The notes: generated by a model not told the origin, from the sequence alone. 64,000 nt of DNA from VXNE01 sp963665455 (GCA_963665455.1 OY762279.1:4092001-4156000); one strand, 5' to 3'. Positions 34,037 through 43,460 are shown, counted from the stretch's first letter. Translations and numbers: made by a program.

Positions 34037-35946
34037 TGACACAAATCCCCTTCGACCATGAACGCGTCCTGGCTGCCGCGCGCGCCGGCGACGCCGCCCG
34101 CCTCGCGGCGCTGCTGCGCGCCGGCGTGCCCGCCGACCCGCCGGCGGAGGCGCCCGAAACGGCGCTGCACGCGGCCGCCAAGGAGGGCCACCTCGACGCC
34201 ATGCGCGTGCTGCTCGACGCCGGCGCCGACGCGCTGCGCGAGGACGAGTTCGGCTCCGCGGCGATCCACCGCGCGGCCCTGGCCGGACACGCGGCGTGCG
34301 TCGCCGCCCTGGTCGACGAATACGGCGTCGATCCCAACCTGCGCGACGGGCGCCGGCGCACGCCCGTGCAGGAGGCGGTGCAGGGGTTGAGCCTCGACAC
34401 CGCGCGGCTGCTCGTCGGCCACGGCGTCGACGTCGACGCCCGCGACTTCCTGGAGCGGACGGCGCTGGGCAAGGTCCACGACAAGATCCGCAACAGGCCG
34501 GGCGTCGACGACCCCGCCGAAATCGCCGCCAACGCCGCCGTCGCGGACGCCATGGAGGCGTTGCTGCTCGAGGCGGGGGCCGATCCCATGCTGGACGGCA
34601 ACTGCCTGTGCACGACCCCGCTCATGCACGCCATCGAGGCCGGCGACCTGGCCGCCGCCGAGCGTTGCGTCCGCGCCGACCCGGAGTCCATCGACCTGTG
34701 CCATTTTCGGGACGGCACCGCGTTGCACATCGCCGCGCGCCGCGGCACGGCCGAGCACGTCGCGTGGCTGCTCGAACACGGCGCCAGGCCCTCCCCCAGC
34801 ACGGAATGGGGCTTGCCGCTGCACGACGCGGCCGGGCGCGGCGACCTGGCGAGCGTGCGCCTGCTGCTGCGCGCCGACCCATACGCCGTCCAAATCCATT
34901 GGGGCAGGCCGGCGCTCACGCGCGCCGCCGAAGGCGGCCACGCCGAGGTTGTCGACCTGTTGCTCAGGGCGGGCGCCGACCCGCGCGCGAGGACCATGCG
35001 GGATGAGACCGCGCGTGACGTCGCCGCCAACGCGGACGTGCGCGACCGCCTGCGCCGCGCCATGCTGGACGGGAATCCGCGCCCTCGGCGACGCCCGCTG
35101 GCCGACACGGCCGCCCTGGCGCGGCTGCTCGCCAGCGAGGGCGTGGACTCGCGGCGGCTGCCCGCCGGCGCCCCGGACGGGGATGGCTTTCGGCCGCTGC
35201 ACCACGCCGTGGACGCGGCGGCCATCGACGTGCTGGAACTGCTGCTCGACGCCGGCGCGAAACTGCTCGACTACGACGTGCCCGAGGGCTGGCGCGCGGT
35301 GTCGTCGTTCGCGGCCGCACGCCGGCGCGCGCGGGCGCGCCGCGACGCGGAGAGCGAGTTCGGCCGGCGGCGCGCGTCCGGCGCGGTGGACCTGCGCGAC
35401 TTCGTGGCCGGGCTGGCCGGCGGCATGCGCGACGTCGACTGGCGCCACGCCGGCGAAGCCGAGGTGCTCGCGATGGTCGCGGAGGGGCGCATCCGCGCCA
35501 ACGCCCACTACGTGGACGAACTCACGCCGCTGCACATGGCGGCGGCGTTCGACATGCCGGACGTCGTGAGCGCGCTGATCGACAATGGCGCGCGTCTGGA
35601 GATACACACCGGGAGGGGTGAAGTCCCCCTGACGTTCGCCGCCCGGCACGCCGGCGCGGAGACGACGCGGCGCCTCATCGAGGCCGGCGCCGACTTCTCC
35701 GTCAACGCCTGCCTCATGCCGCCCCTGCACGAAGCGTGCGCCGCGGCCAACGGCGGCGCGGCGCGTGCCCCTCATCGAGGCCGGCGCGGACGTGAACGCC
35801 GTCGCCCGGTGGGGGCGCCTCCGGGGACGGCCTTGACTGTCCGCCGCAACAAGGCGGGCTCTCGGCCAGCGACGATCACGCGCCGAACGTTTTGCCGATC
35901 CCGCGCGGGCCGGCGGATCGGCCGCGCCGGCCCAGGAGGGACCTAG
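34036..35946 (+). CDS. Cytoplasmic ankyrin-repeat protein with a C-terminal frameshift
   Basis: 636 aa as read, no signal peptide. Ankyrin repeats run through most of it: LHAAAKEGHLDAMRVLLDAG, IHRAALAGHAACVAALVDEY, LHIAARRGTAEHVAWLLEHG, LTRAAEGGHAEVVDLLLRAG and LTFAARHAGAETTRRLIEAG. Near 35745-35765 the frame changes: the annotated end is arginine-rich junk, while the next frame gives VPLIEAGADVNAVARWG and stops at 35836. A one-base indel has therefore scrambled the last repeat. It is the last gene of the ClpP-like/ATPase-Thg1 operon. Unlike the other two ankyrin proteins it is not exported. Confidence 0.75.
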   Translation: MTQIPFDHERVLAAARAGDAARLAALLRAGVPADPPAEAPETALHAAAKEGHLDAMRVLLDAGADALREDEFGSAAIHRAALAGHAACVAALVDEYGVDPNLRDGRRRTPVQEAVQGLSLDTARLLVGHGVDVDARDFLERTALGKVHDKIRNRPGVDDPAEIAANAAVADAMEALLLEAGADPMLDGNCLCTTPLMHAIEAGDLAAAERCVRADPESIDLCHFRDGTALHIAARRGTAEHVAWLLEHGARPSPSTEWGLPLHDAAGRGDLASVRLLLRADPYAVQIHWGRPALTRAAEGGHAEVVDLLLRAGADPRARTMRDETARDVAANADVRDRLRRAMLDGNPRPRRRPLADTAALARLLASEGVDSRRLPAGAPDGDGFRPLHHAVDAAAIDVLELLLDAGAKLLDYDVPEGWRAVSSFAAARRRARARRDAESEFGRRRASGAVDLRDFVAGLAGGMRDVDWRHAGEAEVLAMVAEGRIRANAHYVDELTPLHMAAAFDMPDVVSALIDNGARLEIHTGRGEVPLTFAARHAGAETTRRLIEAGADFSVNACLMPPLHEACAAANGGAARAPHRGRRGRERRRPVGAPPGTALTVRRNKAGSRPATITRRTFCRSRAGRRIGRAGPGGT

Positions 35947-35951
35947 CCAAC

Positions 35952-37895
35952 GTGGAGAACCCGAGGCCACGAGTCCCTCTCCCTGCCGTCCTCCAGCTAC
36001 CGGGCGTCGAGCGGACGATCCAGGTCAACCACTGCAAGATGCCGGGCTGCGAGAACTTCGGCGTGCCCGCGCGCTGGCAGCCAAGCAAGCCGGGGCCATC
36101 GGCGGATCGCGACATGGCCTACAAGGTGCACAGCACCGCGAAGGGAAAGATCCCGGCGATCCGCTGCAAGGCGTGCCTCGACATGCCGCCGATCAAGTCC
36201 AACGACGCCATCGCCCGGGAAGTCGAGCGCCTCGCCATGGAGAGCGGCATCTGGCTGTTGGAGGAGCGCACCACCTGCGGCAACCGCGAGTGCCCGAACC
36301 ATGAGCGGCCGGTCGGATTCCATCCCGACGAATACCGCAAGCGCGGCAGGCCGAAGTCCGGGCGGGGACGCTACTACCAGTGCCGGCGGTGTGGACGGCG
36401 CACGCTGGCGTCCGACCCCACGCGCCTGCACGACCGCAACCGGCGTCATGCCGCCGACCTGCTCGGCCGAATCGCGAACAAGTCCCCCGTGCGAGGCTCC
36501 TGCCGCGGCGCGGGGCTCAAGTTCCTGCGGGACTACTACCAGATCGTGGACTTCCTGCACGGGCGCTGTCGCGCGTACTCGGGGGCGATCGACCGGGCGC
36601 TGATCGATGGTCGCCTCAAGCTCCCGGAGGACATGGATCTCCAGTCCGACGCGCAGGTCTACCGGCTGAATTGGATAAGCCGCCTGGACCGTCGCAATGT
36701 CGAACTCTCGTCGTACTGCACCGTGCACGGCGAGTCTCACTTCGTGCTGGCGATGCACTGCAACTTCGACGGGCGGGTTGACCCGTTCACGATCAACGCG
36801 GAGGCTGCCCGCACCGGAGATCTCGCCCTCCCCGAAGCCTTCAGGAGGTACGCCCAGTATTGGCTCGCGGGCGACGAACTCCGCGCCGGGCGCGCGATCG
36901 CGCGGCGCATGGACGAAAAGGCCCGCATCGGGCTGCTGCGGCAGATCGAACGGCTCTACGCGGACGCCGCCTCGCGGGAGGACGTCGAGAACATCGAGTT
37001 GCATGGCCTCAACACCGGCTATAGCACCCCGTTCCTGAGCACGGGCATGCAGGTCCACATGCCGTACACGGCTTACGCGCATTGGTTTCTGTTGCATCGG
37101 GTTCTGGCCGGCGCCGGCGTCCGACGGGTGCAGGCCAACATGGACATCGACTCAATGGGGCGGGCAGCCTTCTTGACCGCGTTCGCGGACGAGGTGAAGC
37201 GTGGCGCCGCGCACGCGTTCTTCGTCAAGTACACGAAGTACCAGACCATCGACGAACGACGCGAGATCCTTGCCGAGAGCAGGCGCGAGCGCGACGAGTT
37301 CGCAAGCACGCTGCCGAGGGACATGCGAAAGGACCGGCGCGAGGTCGCCCGACGCATGATGATGGAGCGCATCGAGGCGCGCGAGAAGCACGGCAAGTGG
37401 GACGACGAGTGGGTCGAGCATCCGCTGCCGACCCTGAACGAGCCGCACAAGGCCATGTCGTGGCTGACTCCCGACACCACCATCGACGAGGTGCGCAAGG
37501 CGGACATGTTCCTGCGGTCGGGGCTCGGCAAGATCGACAACGTGTTTCTGAAGACGCGGCGTCTGTTCAACGCGCTCGAGCGCCCCGTTGGAACGTCAAG
37601 CGGGCACAACACCGTGTGGCACGGCTACGCGCCGTACAACCCGGCCATGCTGGAGAAGTACGTCACCATCTTTCGCACCGTCAACAACTTCGTGTTCGTC
37701 GGCGACGATGGCGCGACGCCGGCCATGCGGCTCGGGTTCGCGAACGAGCCGCTGCACTTCGAGGACATCGTGTGGCCGGGGCAGCGGGTTCCGAGGCCCC
37801 GGCGCGGGCCACGCAAGGGGAAGCGGCTGGCCATGCCCGACCGCCGGTCTACACGCGCCCGCCGGGGCGGCGCTAGCCGGCGGGCGGCGCGGTAA
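35952..37895 (+). CDS. Zinc-ribbon, transposase-like protein, copy 1
   Basis: 647 aa from GTG 35952, with AGGAGG 12 nt upstream. The N-terminal third has several zinc-binding pairs: CKMPGCENFG, RCKACLDMP, CGNRECPNH and CRRCGRRTL. A helical HTH-like region follows. Then comes an RNase H-like core: NWISRLDRRNVELSSYCTVH leading into FVLAMHCNFDG, an aspartate in NMDIDSMGRAAFLTAF, and KTRRLFNALERPVGTSSG. The plan fits a DDE-type transposase or integrase, but I cannot name the IS family and saw no terminal repeats. A homologue with the same order of parts lies at 40731. The gene meets the next one tail to tail, overlapping 23 nt. Confidence 0.6.
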   Translation: MENPRPRVPLPAVLQLPGVERTIQVNHCKMPGCENFGVPARWQPSKPGPSADRDMAYKVHSTAKGKIPAIRCKACLDMPPIKSNDAIAREVERLAMESGIWLLEERTTCGNRECPNHERPVGFHPDEYRKRGRPKSGRGRYYQCRRCGRRTLASDPTRLHDRNRRHAADLLGRIANKSPVRGSCRGAGLKFLRDYYQIVDFLHGRCRAYSGAIDRALIDGRLKLPEDMDLQSDAQVYRLNWISRLDRRNVELSSYCTVHGESHFVLAMHCNFDGRVDPFTINAEAARTGDLALPEAFRRYAQYWLAGDELRAGRAIARRMDEKARIGLLRQIERLYADAASREDVENIELHGLNTGYSTPFLSTGMQVHMPYTAYAHWFLLHRVLAGAGVRRVQANMDIDSMGRAAFLTAFADEVKRGAAHAFFVKYTKYQTIDERREILAESRRERDEFASTLPRDMRKDRREVARRMMMERIEAREKHGKWDDEWVEHPLPTLNEPHKAMSWLTPDTTIDEVRKADMFLRSGLGKIDNVFLKTRRLFNALERPVGTSSGHNTVWHGYAPYNPAMLEKYVTIFRTVNNFVFVGDDGATPAMRLGFANEPLHFEDIVWPGQRVPRPRRGPRKGKRLAMPDRRSTRARRGGASRRAAR

Positions 37896-38865
37896 AGCGG
37901 GTCGCCGCGGCCTTGATCTTCTTGGCGAACTGATCCCTGTCCAGCGGCTCTTGCGCCCGTCGACACTCGACCATGCCGGTGCGCACAACTTCCCGGCTGT
38001 GCGTGCCGGCTTCTTCCATCCACGTCTCATGGGTCCGATAGATCGAGTGCTGGCAGTCTAGCAGGGCTTGGAACACCTCCACGGCCTCGGGTAGGTGCCG
38101 AACCAACTCTAGACAGGTCGAGTACGCGTAGAACTGGGCCAGCCCCTCGATGACCGCGATGTCCGTTCCACCGAACGCGGCCGTGGGCCAGTCGAGACCA
38201 TCGATGTCGTACCCCATGTGCGTGTATGCGTGCGCGAGCTCGTGCGCGAGCACGACGACGGTCATGGCGTCGATCGAGATGTTGTGCCTGACGGCGTAAA
38301 TGCCGATGGGCAGCCAGTAGATCAGCACCCTTTGCTGCGGATACCAGTACGCACCAAACAGGTCCTCGCGGATCTCGGCGAAGAGCTTGCTCACGTCGTT
38401 GTCGTCGGCCCACTGAAGCCACGCCGTGGCGGTGTCCCGCACTCTGTCAAGATCGTCCGGCCCCGCGTCGCCGAGCCTTGTGGCGGCGGCGTTTTCCACG
38501 ACTTCCCGCGTCTCCGCCATGAACTTCGTGCCGTCGGCGACCGCTTGGAGAAGGGGGCGATTCAGCATGATCGCCTCGACTCCAACGCGGTCGGCGAGCT
38601 TCTCCGCAAGCGGAGGCGGCAGGCCGCTGGCAATCTCGATGGGAACCTCCCTGCCCCGCAGTTGGAAGCCCGTCTCCGCAGCCAGACGGTTGCGGACCCG
38701 CTGGTTCCATAGCCCCACGTGCCGCCGGACCTCCTGCTCACACCTCGGAGCGACGCGCTTCAGGCTCTCCTCCCAGCCCATGCTCACCGCGTTGTGGAAG
38801 CCGGGGAGCTTCTCCCCCGAGTAGTGGCGCTCGGGCGCCCCCCACGCGTCGCTCTGGTCCACCAT
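37873..38865 (-). CDS. HExxH metallopeptidase-like protein
   Basis: 330 aa from ATG 38865, with GGGAGG 4-9 nt upstream. VVLAHELAHAYTHMGYDIDG contains the zinc-binding HExxH (about residue 218), and IEGLAQFYAY about 23 residues later supplies the third ligand glutamate, the gluzincin pattern. No signal peptide or membrane segment, so it acts in the cytoplasm. The N-terminal half is helical and unrecognised. It lies in the leftward gene group with the copy-2 transposase-like protein, 82 nt behind the 302-aa gene. Confidence 0.65.
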   Translation of the reverse strand: MVDQSDAWGAPERHYSGEKLPGFHNAVSMGWEESLKRVAPRCEQEVRRHVGLWNQRVRNRLAAETGFQLRGREVPIEIASGLPPPLAEKLADRVGVEAIMLNRPLLQAVADGTKFMAETREVVENAAATRLGDAGPDDLDRVRDTATAWLQWADDNDVSKLFAEIREDLFGAYWYPQQRVLIYWLPIGIYAVRHNISIDAMTVVVLAHELAHAYTHMGYDIDGLDWPTAAFGGTDIAVIEGLAQFYAYSTCLELVRHLPEAVEVFQALLDCQHSIYRTHETWMEEAGTHSREVVRTGMVECRRAQEPLDRDQFAKKIKAAATRFTAPPAG

Positions 38866-38947
38866 GCCGCCTCCCGGCACAAGACAATGCGTCCGCAAGC
38901 TACCGCAGGGCCGCAGCTCGTGCCAGCATGGCACCGGGACGGCGGCG

Positions 38948-39856
38948 CTAGCTTTCGGAATAACTCAGCAGGCTTGGAGTCGGGCCGGCCCCGTCCACTA
39001 TGGTTTGGACGAAGACGTCGGCCATCCACTCCTTATCATCGGGCACGTCCTCGCGTAAACCTTGGTGGAGCGCATCAAGCGCCCGCGCGAGGAGGCTGCC
39101 GTCGAAGGCGAGGTATCCCTTCGCTTCTAGTCGCATCATTGCCGTGCCGAAGTCTCGCGAGCGCATCGGGACCAGCCGGATGCGGCTTCTGCGGCGCAAC
39201 TTCCTCCGCGACAGAAACCCCTGGTAGAGCCGCCGCAACTCCTTGCTCTTGCCGATGTCGCCGTGGTTGACCAGGAAGCCGTACGTGACGAACCCCCTCT
39301 TGCCCGGCTGGTGGACCGCCTCGCAGTGCTTGTGGGCGCCCGCCAGCTGCCGCAGGAACGCTTCCGTGTTCATGTTCCGGTTCGCGCTCACCTCGCACAC
39401 GATCTGAAACTTGGGCGCCGTGATCGCCGGGCGAGGCTCGATGTCACACACGTTGCAGGGCGCGAAGTTGTTGGGGAGCCCCTTGGCGTTGGTGGTGCAG
39501 TAGCTGCGGACAACCCCCGGATGACCCAGGAAGGTCAGTATCGAGGACACGGCCAATTCCATCGCCAAGCCCTTGTTGATCCGCCGGGCGGCCTGTATCC
39601 GATTTTCCTTCTTCGCGAGCTTCCGTTCGAGGTCGCCCGTCGGTTTTTGCTCCCGGAAGCGTAGCCTGTTGTCTTGCTTCCTCCGGGTCGCCGAGTCGAG
39701 ACCCATCTTCTTGATTGCCCCATGTTGCACCTCTCGGGCTTCGGTCAGTTCCAGCGCATCTAGGATCTCAAGGATCTCGGACAGCGGACGCCCGGCATCC
39801 CACGAGCTGGCCGATTCGTCCTTGGACCCGACCGTAACGCTGATCGGCGAGAACAT
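38948..39856 (-). CDS. 302-aa protein, possibly a PD-(D/E)XK-like nuclease
   Basis: 302 aa from ATG 39856. A helix with glutamate (INKGLAMELAVSSILTFLGH, about 93-112) is followed by strands ending FQIVCEVSANRNM (about 150-162) and then GFVTYGFLVNHGD. The helix-strand-E-x-S layout loosely resembles restriction-like nucleases, but the aspartate and lysine are not evident. A cysteine pair (APCNVCDI) lies between. The N-terminal 90 residues are charged and helical. It is 14 nt behind the 291-aa gene in the same operon. The nuclease reading is weak. Confidence 0.5.
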   Translation of the reverse strand: MFSPISVTVGSKDESASSWDAGRPLSEILEILDALELTEAREVQHGAIKKMGLDSATRRKQDNRLRFREQKPTGDLERKLAKKENRIQAARRINKGLAMELAVSSILTFLGHPGVVRSYCTTNAKGLPNNFAPCNVCDIEPRPAITAPKFQIVCEVSANRNMNTEAFLRQLAGAHKHCEAVHQPGKRGFVTYGFLVNHGDIGKSKELRRLYQGFLSRRKLRRRSRIRLVPMRSRDFGTAMMRLEAKGYLAFDGSLLARALDALHQGLREDVPDDKEWMADVFVQTIVDGAGPTPSLLSYSES

Positions 39857-39870
39857 TCGATGGCAACCTG

Positions 39871-40746
39871 CTATGGCGGCGTCAGGAAGTTCACGTGGTC
39901 CATCGGCGATGGAGCCTCGAGCAACTCCGCGAAGGTCAGCAGCATCGCCGTGCTCCGTACCTCCGTGAGGGTCAGTTCCGTTCGCGCTGCAAGCTCTTCC
40001 GTCTCCAGGTACAGCAATGCCGTCGCATCCGCATGAACCAAGCGTAGGTCTCCGGGGTCTGCGTCGGCCGGCGGGGGGCCGTAACGGTGCATGGCGATGT
40101 CGCGGTACTGCACGAGTTCCTTGCTCAACTCCAACGCGCGGCTCGGGCTCTCGAATGCCCAATGGATCAGCGCCTCGAACTCCACGAGCAGTAGCCCGGG
40201 ACAGGTCTTGGCCCAGACGTGTTCGGTCTGCCCAAGCGAGCGTGCGCCGTCCTGTAGGAGCTCGACCACTTCCAGGCCATCGCCCCCGACGTACCTCTGC
40301 CGAACACTCTCCGCGACCGTGTCCACGATGGTCCGATGATCCTGCGGCGTTCTGCGCGGCCAGGGGCGCTCGGCGATGTGGGCCAGCCGGACGCTGGCGG
40401 GGGTCATGCCCCCCGGCGCAACCCAGCCCAAGCGCTTCGCGAGGCGCCAAGCGTCCGCGGCCAAGGCGTCGTCCAGCGTTTCGTCGTCCGGCAGGTCGCC
40501 TTCCTCGACGTGATCCAGGTTGGGACCGGCGTCCGCGAGCACGTCGGCCCACTGCCGGATGGCCGACTGCTCGTCGATCTCGCCGCTCGACAGCGCAAAC
40601 TCGAGGGCGCCCGGCCTGCCGCCGGGCTCCGGCTCGGGCGTGGCCCCCACCTCCGGCTCGGGCGTGCGCGCGAGCAGGTCCGGCAGAAGCTCGAACTCGA
40701 CGAAGGCGGTCACGAGCGTGCAGCGTTCGGTCATCGGCGTTGCCAT
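39871..40746 (-). CDS. 291-aa protein of unknown function
   Basis: Start ATG 40746 lies inside the end of the upstream zinc-ribbon gene (16-nt overlap), so it is translationally coupled to it. The first 60 residues include a linker of repeated PEPE and GATPEPEPGG. The rest is mainly helical: DEQSAIRQWADVLADAGPNL, VDTVAESVRQRYVGGDGLEV, VEFEALIHWAFESPSRALEL and TELTLTEVRSTAMLLTFAEL. No motif is recognised. Coupling suggests it works with the transposase-like protein. Confidence 0.55.
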   Translation of the reverse strand: MATPMTERCTLVTAFVEFELLPDLLARTPEPEVGATPEPEPGGRPGALEFALSSGEIDEQSAIRQWADVLADAGPNLDHVEEGDLPDDETLDDALAADAWRLAKRLGWVAPGGMTPASVRLAHIAERPWPRRTPQDHRTIVDTVAESVRQRYVGGDGLEVVELLQDGARSLGQTEHVWAKTCPGLLLVEFEALIHWAFESPSRALELSKELVQYRDIAMHRYGPPPADADPGDLRLVHADATALLYLETEELAARTELTLTEVRSTAMLLTFAELLEAPSPMDHVNFLTPP

Positions 40747-42599
40747 CGACTAATCCTGTGCGCATGCTCTATGCCAAGCCGGAAACGCCAGGCAATCTCC
40801 ACCAGATCCAGTCTGGCCGCCGCGTCCGTGACTAGCCCGACCGCCCGCGCGGGAATCGTCCTCGACGGAGTCTTCCTGCGCAGCGTGTAGTTCTGGCGCA
40901 AGAGGTACACCCAAAGTTCGGCCGCCACCACCTCCGGCAGCACGTAGCTCGCCAGATAGCTGCGCCCATCCGCCCTCAGCAACGGGCGAGCTACGGAGCG
41001 CACCCGGGCGCGCATGGAGTTCATGATCGAATCGACCGGCTGGAGACTCGCGCCCTTGAGAGTGGGGAACCCGTGCTGCTCGACGCGCTTGCCCGGCATC
41101 CGCGTTAGCCAAAGCGTCCGGCAGCCCCGATACGCTTGCGTATCCTGTGGATAGTCCAGCCACAGCGATCCGCCTTCTTTCGGCTTCGCCCCCTTGAACG
41201 CACGCCTGAAGAGGGTGGCCCGCACGAGAGGATCATCGCGCCGCACGGCGGCCTTCAGCAGGTCTTTTGGAATCGCCTCGGCTTCGAACCGCTGCTCCAC
41301 CTCGTCCCACGCGTCTCGCAGGGACTTGCGTTCGCCGACAGGCTGGTTGGGGTTCTGCACCTTGCGCCGCTGGTCCTTGTCGTGTTGGTACAGCGCGATC
41401 TCCACGCGTTTGAGCGGTCTGGCGCGTCCATCCGTGCCGGTGCCTTGGTCCGGCACTCCGGCAAGAACCCTGTCGCGCATCGCCACCAGCGCGGACGCCG
41501 CCATCTCCTTCGCCCCATCCATGTAGCAGTGCAGGAGCTGAAAGCGGCTGAGCATCTTCTGCACGACGAGGAAGTGCGCCGTCTCCGCGTAGGGGGAGCG
41601 TATGAAGTACCCGCCGCGCCCCAGCTGGGGGAGTTGCTTCATGCGCTCGGCTCCCGTCATCCCCGGATGCCTAGTGGCGCCGGGATGCAGCACGCTTGCC
41701 CACTCCTGGTCGAACTCCCAGCGTTCAACGTCTCCGCGACGATCCCTGTCGCTCGGGCAGAGGCGCTCGGGCAGGAAGAACGGATGGGCGGCAAGCACAA
41801 AGATCTTCCTGTCCGCGACCAGCGCGGACACGATGAACTTGAGGAGAACATGGCGACGGTCCTCCCGCTCCGCCCTCAACGAGACGTCCAAGACGTCCGA
41901 GTAGACGCGGACCGGCGCACCGTGCGTGCCCCGCGCCGGATGAAGCAGATGGGCGTTCCGCCAACTGTGGTAGTCGCGCAACCGCCGACCGATCCGCTGG
42001 AGATAGCGATAGTACGCGTCCATCGGCAGCCCCAAGCGCTCGAACGTGTCCGTGACGGTGCGGCTCTCCGCCAAACCATCGAGGATCTCCCGCCAATGTC
42101 TCTTCACCCGGCGTTCCGCAGGCACGGACAAGGCCGTCCCGAGGCTGAACGCGCCCCCACAGTGGCGGCAACGAACGGTGGTGCTCCCTCGGTGTCGCCG
42201 GTAGAAACGCGACGACCCACTCCCGGTGTTCGCCCAGTTCTCGAAGAGATTGACGCCGTGATGCGGACAATCGGGGTCGGGGCAATCCGCGAACGGCAGG
42301 CTGAGCGACAGGAAGTAGCGGGCGACGGGGCGGAGGGCGCGGTTCGACGGCAGACTCGCCTCCTGTCCGCACGCAAGGCACTTGATTTTGCCGACGCGCT
42401 GGCCCGTCTTCAGGGCCGTCATCCTGAACCTGTGCCAACGGTCAGAAGCCTGCCTGCCCCCCGGCGGAATCTCGACCGCAAGATCCCGCCCGAAGTTCGG
42501 ACACATCGGGTTGCGGCACATGGCCCAGTTCAAGTCCACCCCGAACTCGGGGAGCGTCAGGGGCTCGATCCTCGTCGGCGTTCCCGTGGAGGCGTGCAT
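40731..42599 (-). CDS. Zinc-ribbon, transposase-like protein, copy 2
   Basis: 622 aa from ATG 42599; ATG 42638 and an open frame to 42662 are alternatives and no start has a good ribosome binding site. Zinc pairs appear in the same order as in copy 1: CRNPMCPNFG, IKCLACGQ, CPDPDCPHHG and VRCRHCGGAF. The core follows: VRVYSDVLDVSLRAE, HVLLKFIVSALVADRKIFVL, HCYMDGAKEMAASALVAM and DSIMNSMRARVRSVARP. It therefore shares fold and domain order with copy 1 but is diverged well beyond a recent duplication. It is first in a leftward group of four genes. A mobile-element role is likely; a defence role is possible. Confidence 0.6.
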   Translation of the reverse strand: MHASTGTPTRIEPLTLPEFGVDLNWAMCRNPMCPNFGRDLAVEIPPGGRQASDRWHRFRMTALKTGQRVGKIKCLACGQEASLPSNRALRPVARYFLSLSLPFADCPDPDCPHHGVNLFENWANTGSGSSRFYRRHRGSTTVRCRHCGGAFSLGTALSVPAERRVKRHWREILDGLAESRTVTDTFERLGLPMDAYYRYLQRIGRRLRDYHSWRNAHLLHPARGTHGAPVRVYSDVLDVSLRAEREDRRHVLLKFIVSALVADRKIFVLAAHPFFLPERLCPSDRDRRGDVERWEFDQEWASVLHPGATRHPGMTGAERMKQLPQLGRGGYFIRSPYAETAHFLVVQKMLSRFQLLHCYMDGAKEMAASALVAMRDRVLAGVPDQGTGTDGRARPLKRVEIALYQHDKDQRRKVQNPNQPVGERKSLRDAWDEVEQRFEAEAIPKDLLKAAVRRDDPLVRATLFRRAFKGAKPKEGGSLWLDYPQDTQAYRGCRTLWLTRMPGKRVEQHGFPTLKGASLQPVDSIMNSMRARVRSVARPLLRADGRSYLASYVLPEVVAAELWVYLLRQNYTLRRKTPSRTIPARAVGLVTDAAARLDLVEIAWRFRLGIEHAHRISRWQRR

Positions 42600-42662
42600 G
42601 GCAGCACCGGAGCGGCGATCTCGAATGCCGGGCAACATACGAAATGCGTTGCTCCCCCGCAA

Positions 42663-43250
42663 CGTAAGCCACCTCGGGCGTCTCTCCCCGCCCGGCCGGG
42701 AACCCCACGATCATCGGTCGACAGCCGCTCATGCGGATGTCCGATGGCCGAGTTCTCGCCGTAGGCGGGGGCCGCGTGCGACGGCCCACCCGCCCACAGA
42801 ACCCCGGCCTTTGGCCGGCAGTCGCCATGGTCGTGCCGCGTCGAGCTTGCCCTAGACCTCGACACAAGCCACCGTTGCCGCCAAAGCGTACGCGGGCGTT
42901 GCCGCTTGGCGCGTGCAACGGCAGACCCCCGTCCCAGCGCGGGCCGTCCGCGGTCGCTCCGTGGCGATCACGGCGCGCCTAGACTCGACTATCAGGCGAA
43001 AGATGGGTACGTCGAACGAGGATCGACATATCCGTTGGACGTACTATCTCGAACCGATCATGCGCCAGACAACGAAGGTAAAACTTGATGAAACGCCCGT
43101 AAGTATCTGGTAATGTGGGCGTTAATCGGAGGGTCTCCGCTCCCTCTCGACTGCGGCGAGGGGTGGAAAATGCCACAAAATTCCTGAACGGCTAGCTCTC
43201 CGCCAAAAGCTGCTTAGGAGTGCGACCAAGGGGGCGCGAAGGAGAGCGAC
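42663..43250. other. Intergenic region upstream of the leftward group
   Basis: About 590 bases between divergent gene sets. The left part is GC-rich with only arginine-rich frames. From about 42985 to 43140 base composition is less GC-rich, and a promoter could lie there. I found no gene, tRNA or convincing inverted repeat. Confidence 0.4.
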
Positions 43251-43460
43251 GTGACCGCCGGAGAGTGCATCGACGCTATGGTGGAGCACTGGGGAGGCCG
43301 ACTGCGGAGCCCATTGGACCTAGCTCGTATCCCGACTTGGTCGCCGGGTGTACGCTATCCGGGGTTGTCGGTAACGATCTCGGCAGAGGACGCCCTTGCG
43401 TCGTCCCGTCAAGCGGAGTTGTTCGTCGAACGAGCGTCCGCTGCATTGCCGATGGACTAG
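43251..43460 (+). CDS. Small protein of 69 aa
   Basis: GTG 43251 is preceded by AAGGAGAG at the right distance (43239-43246). The product (MTAGECIDAMVEHWGGRLRS, ending FVERASAALPMD) is soluble and mildly acidic, with no recognised family. The next start is more than 100 nt downstream, so it is probably a single gene. Confidence 0.5.
   Translation: MTAGECIDAMVEHWGGRLRSPLDLARIPTWSPGVRYPGLSVTISAEDALASSRQAELFVERASAALPMD

Noticed and set aside
33409..35970. 853-aa antisense frame opposite the ankyrin gene
   Set aside because: An artefact of repeated GC-rich ankyrin codons; no domain found.
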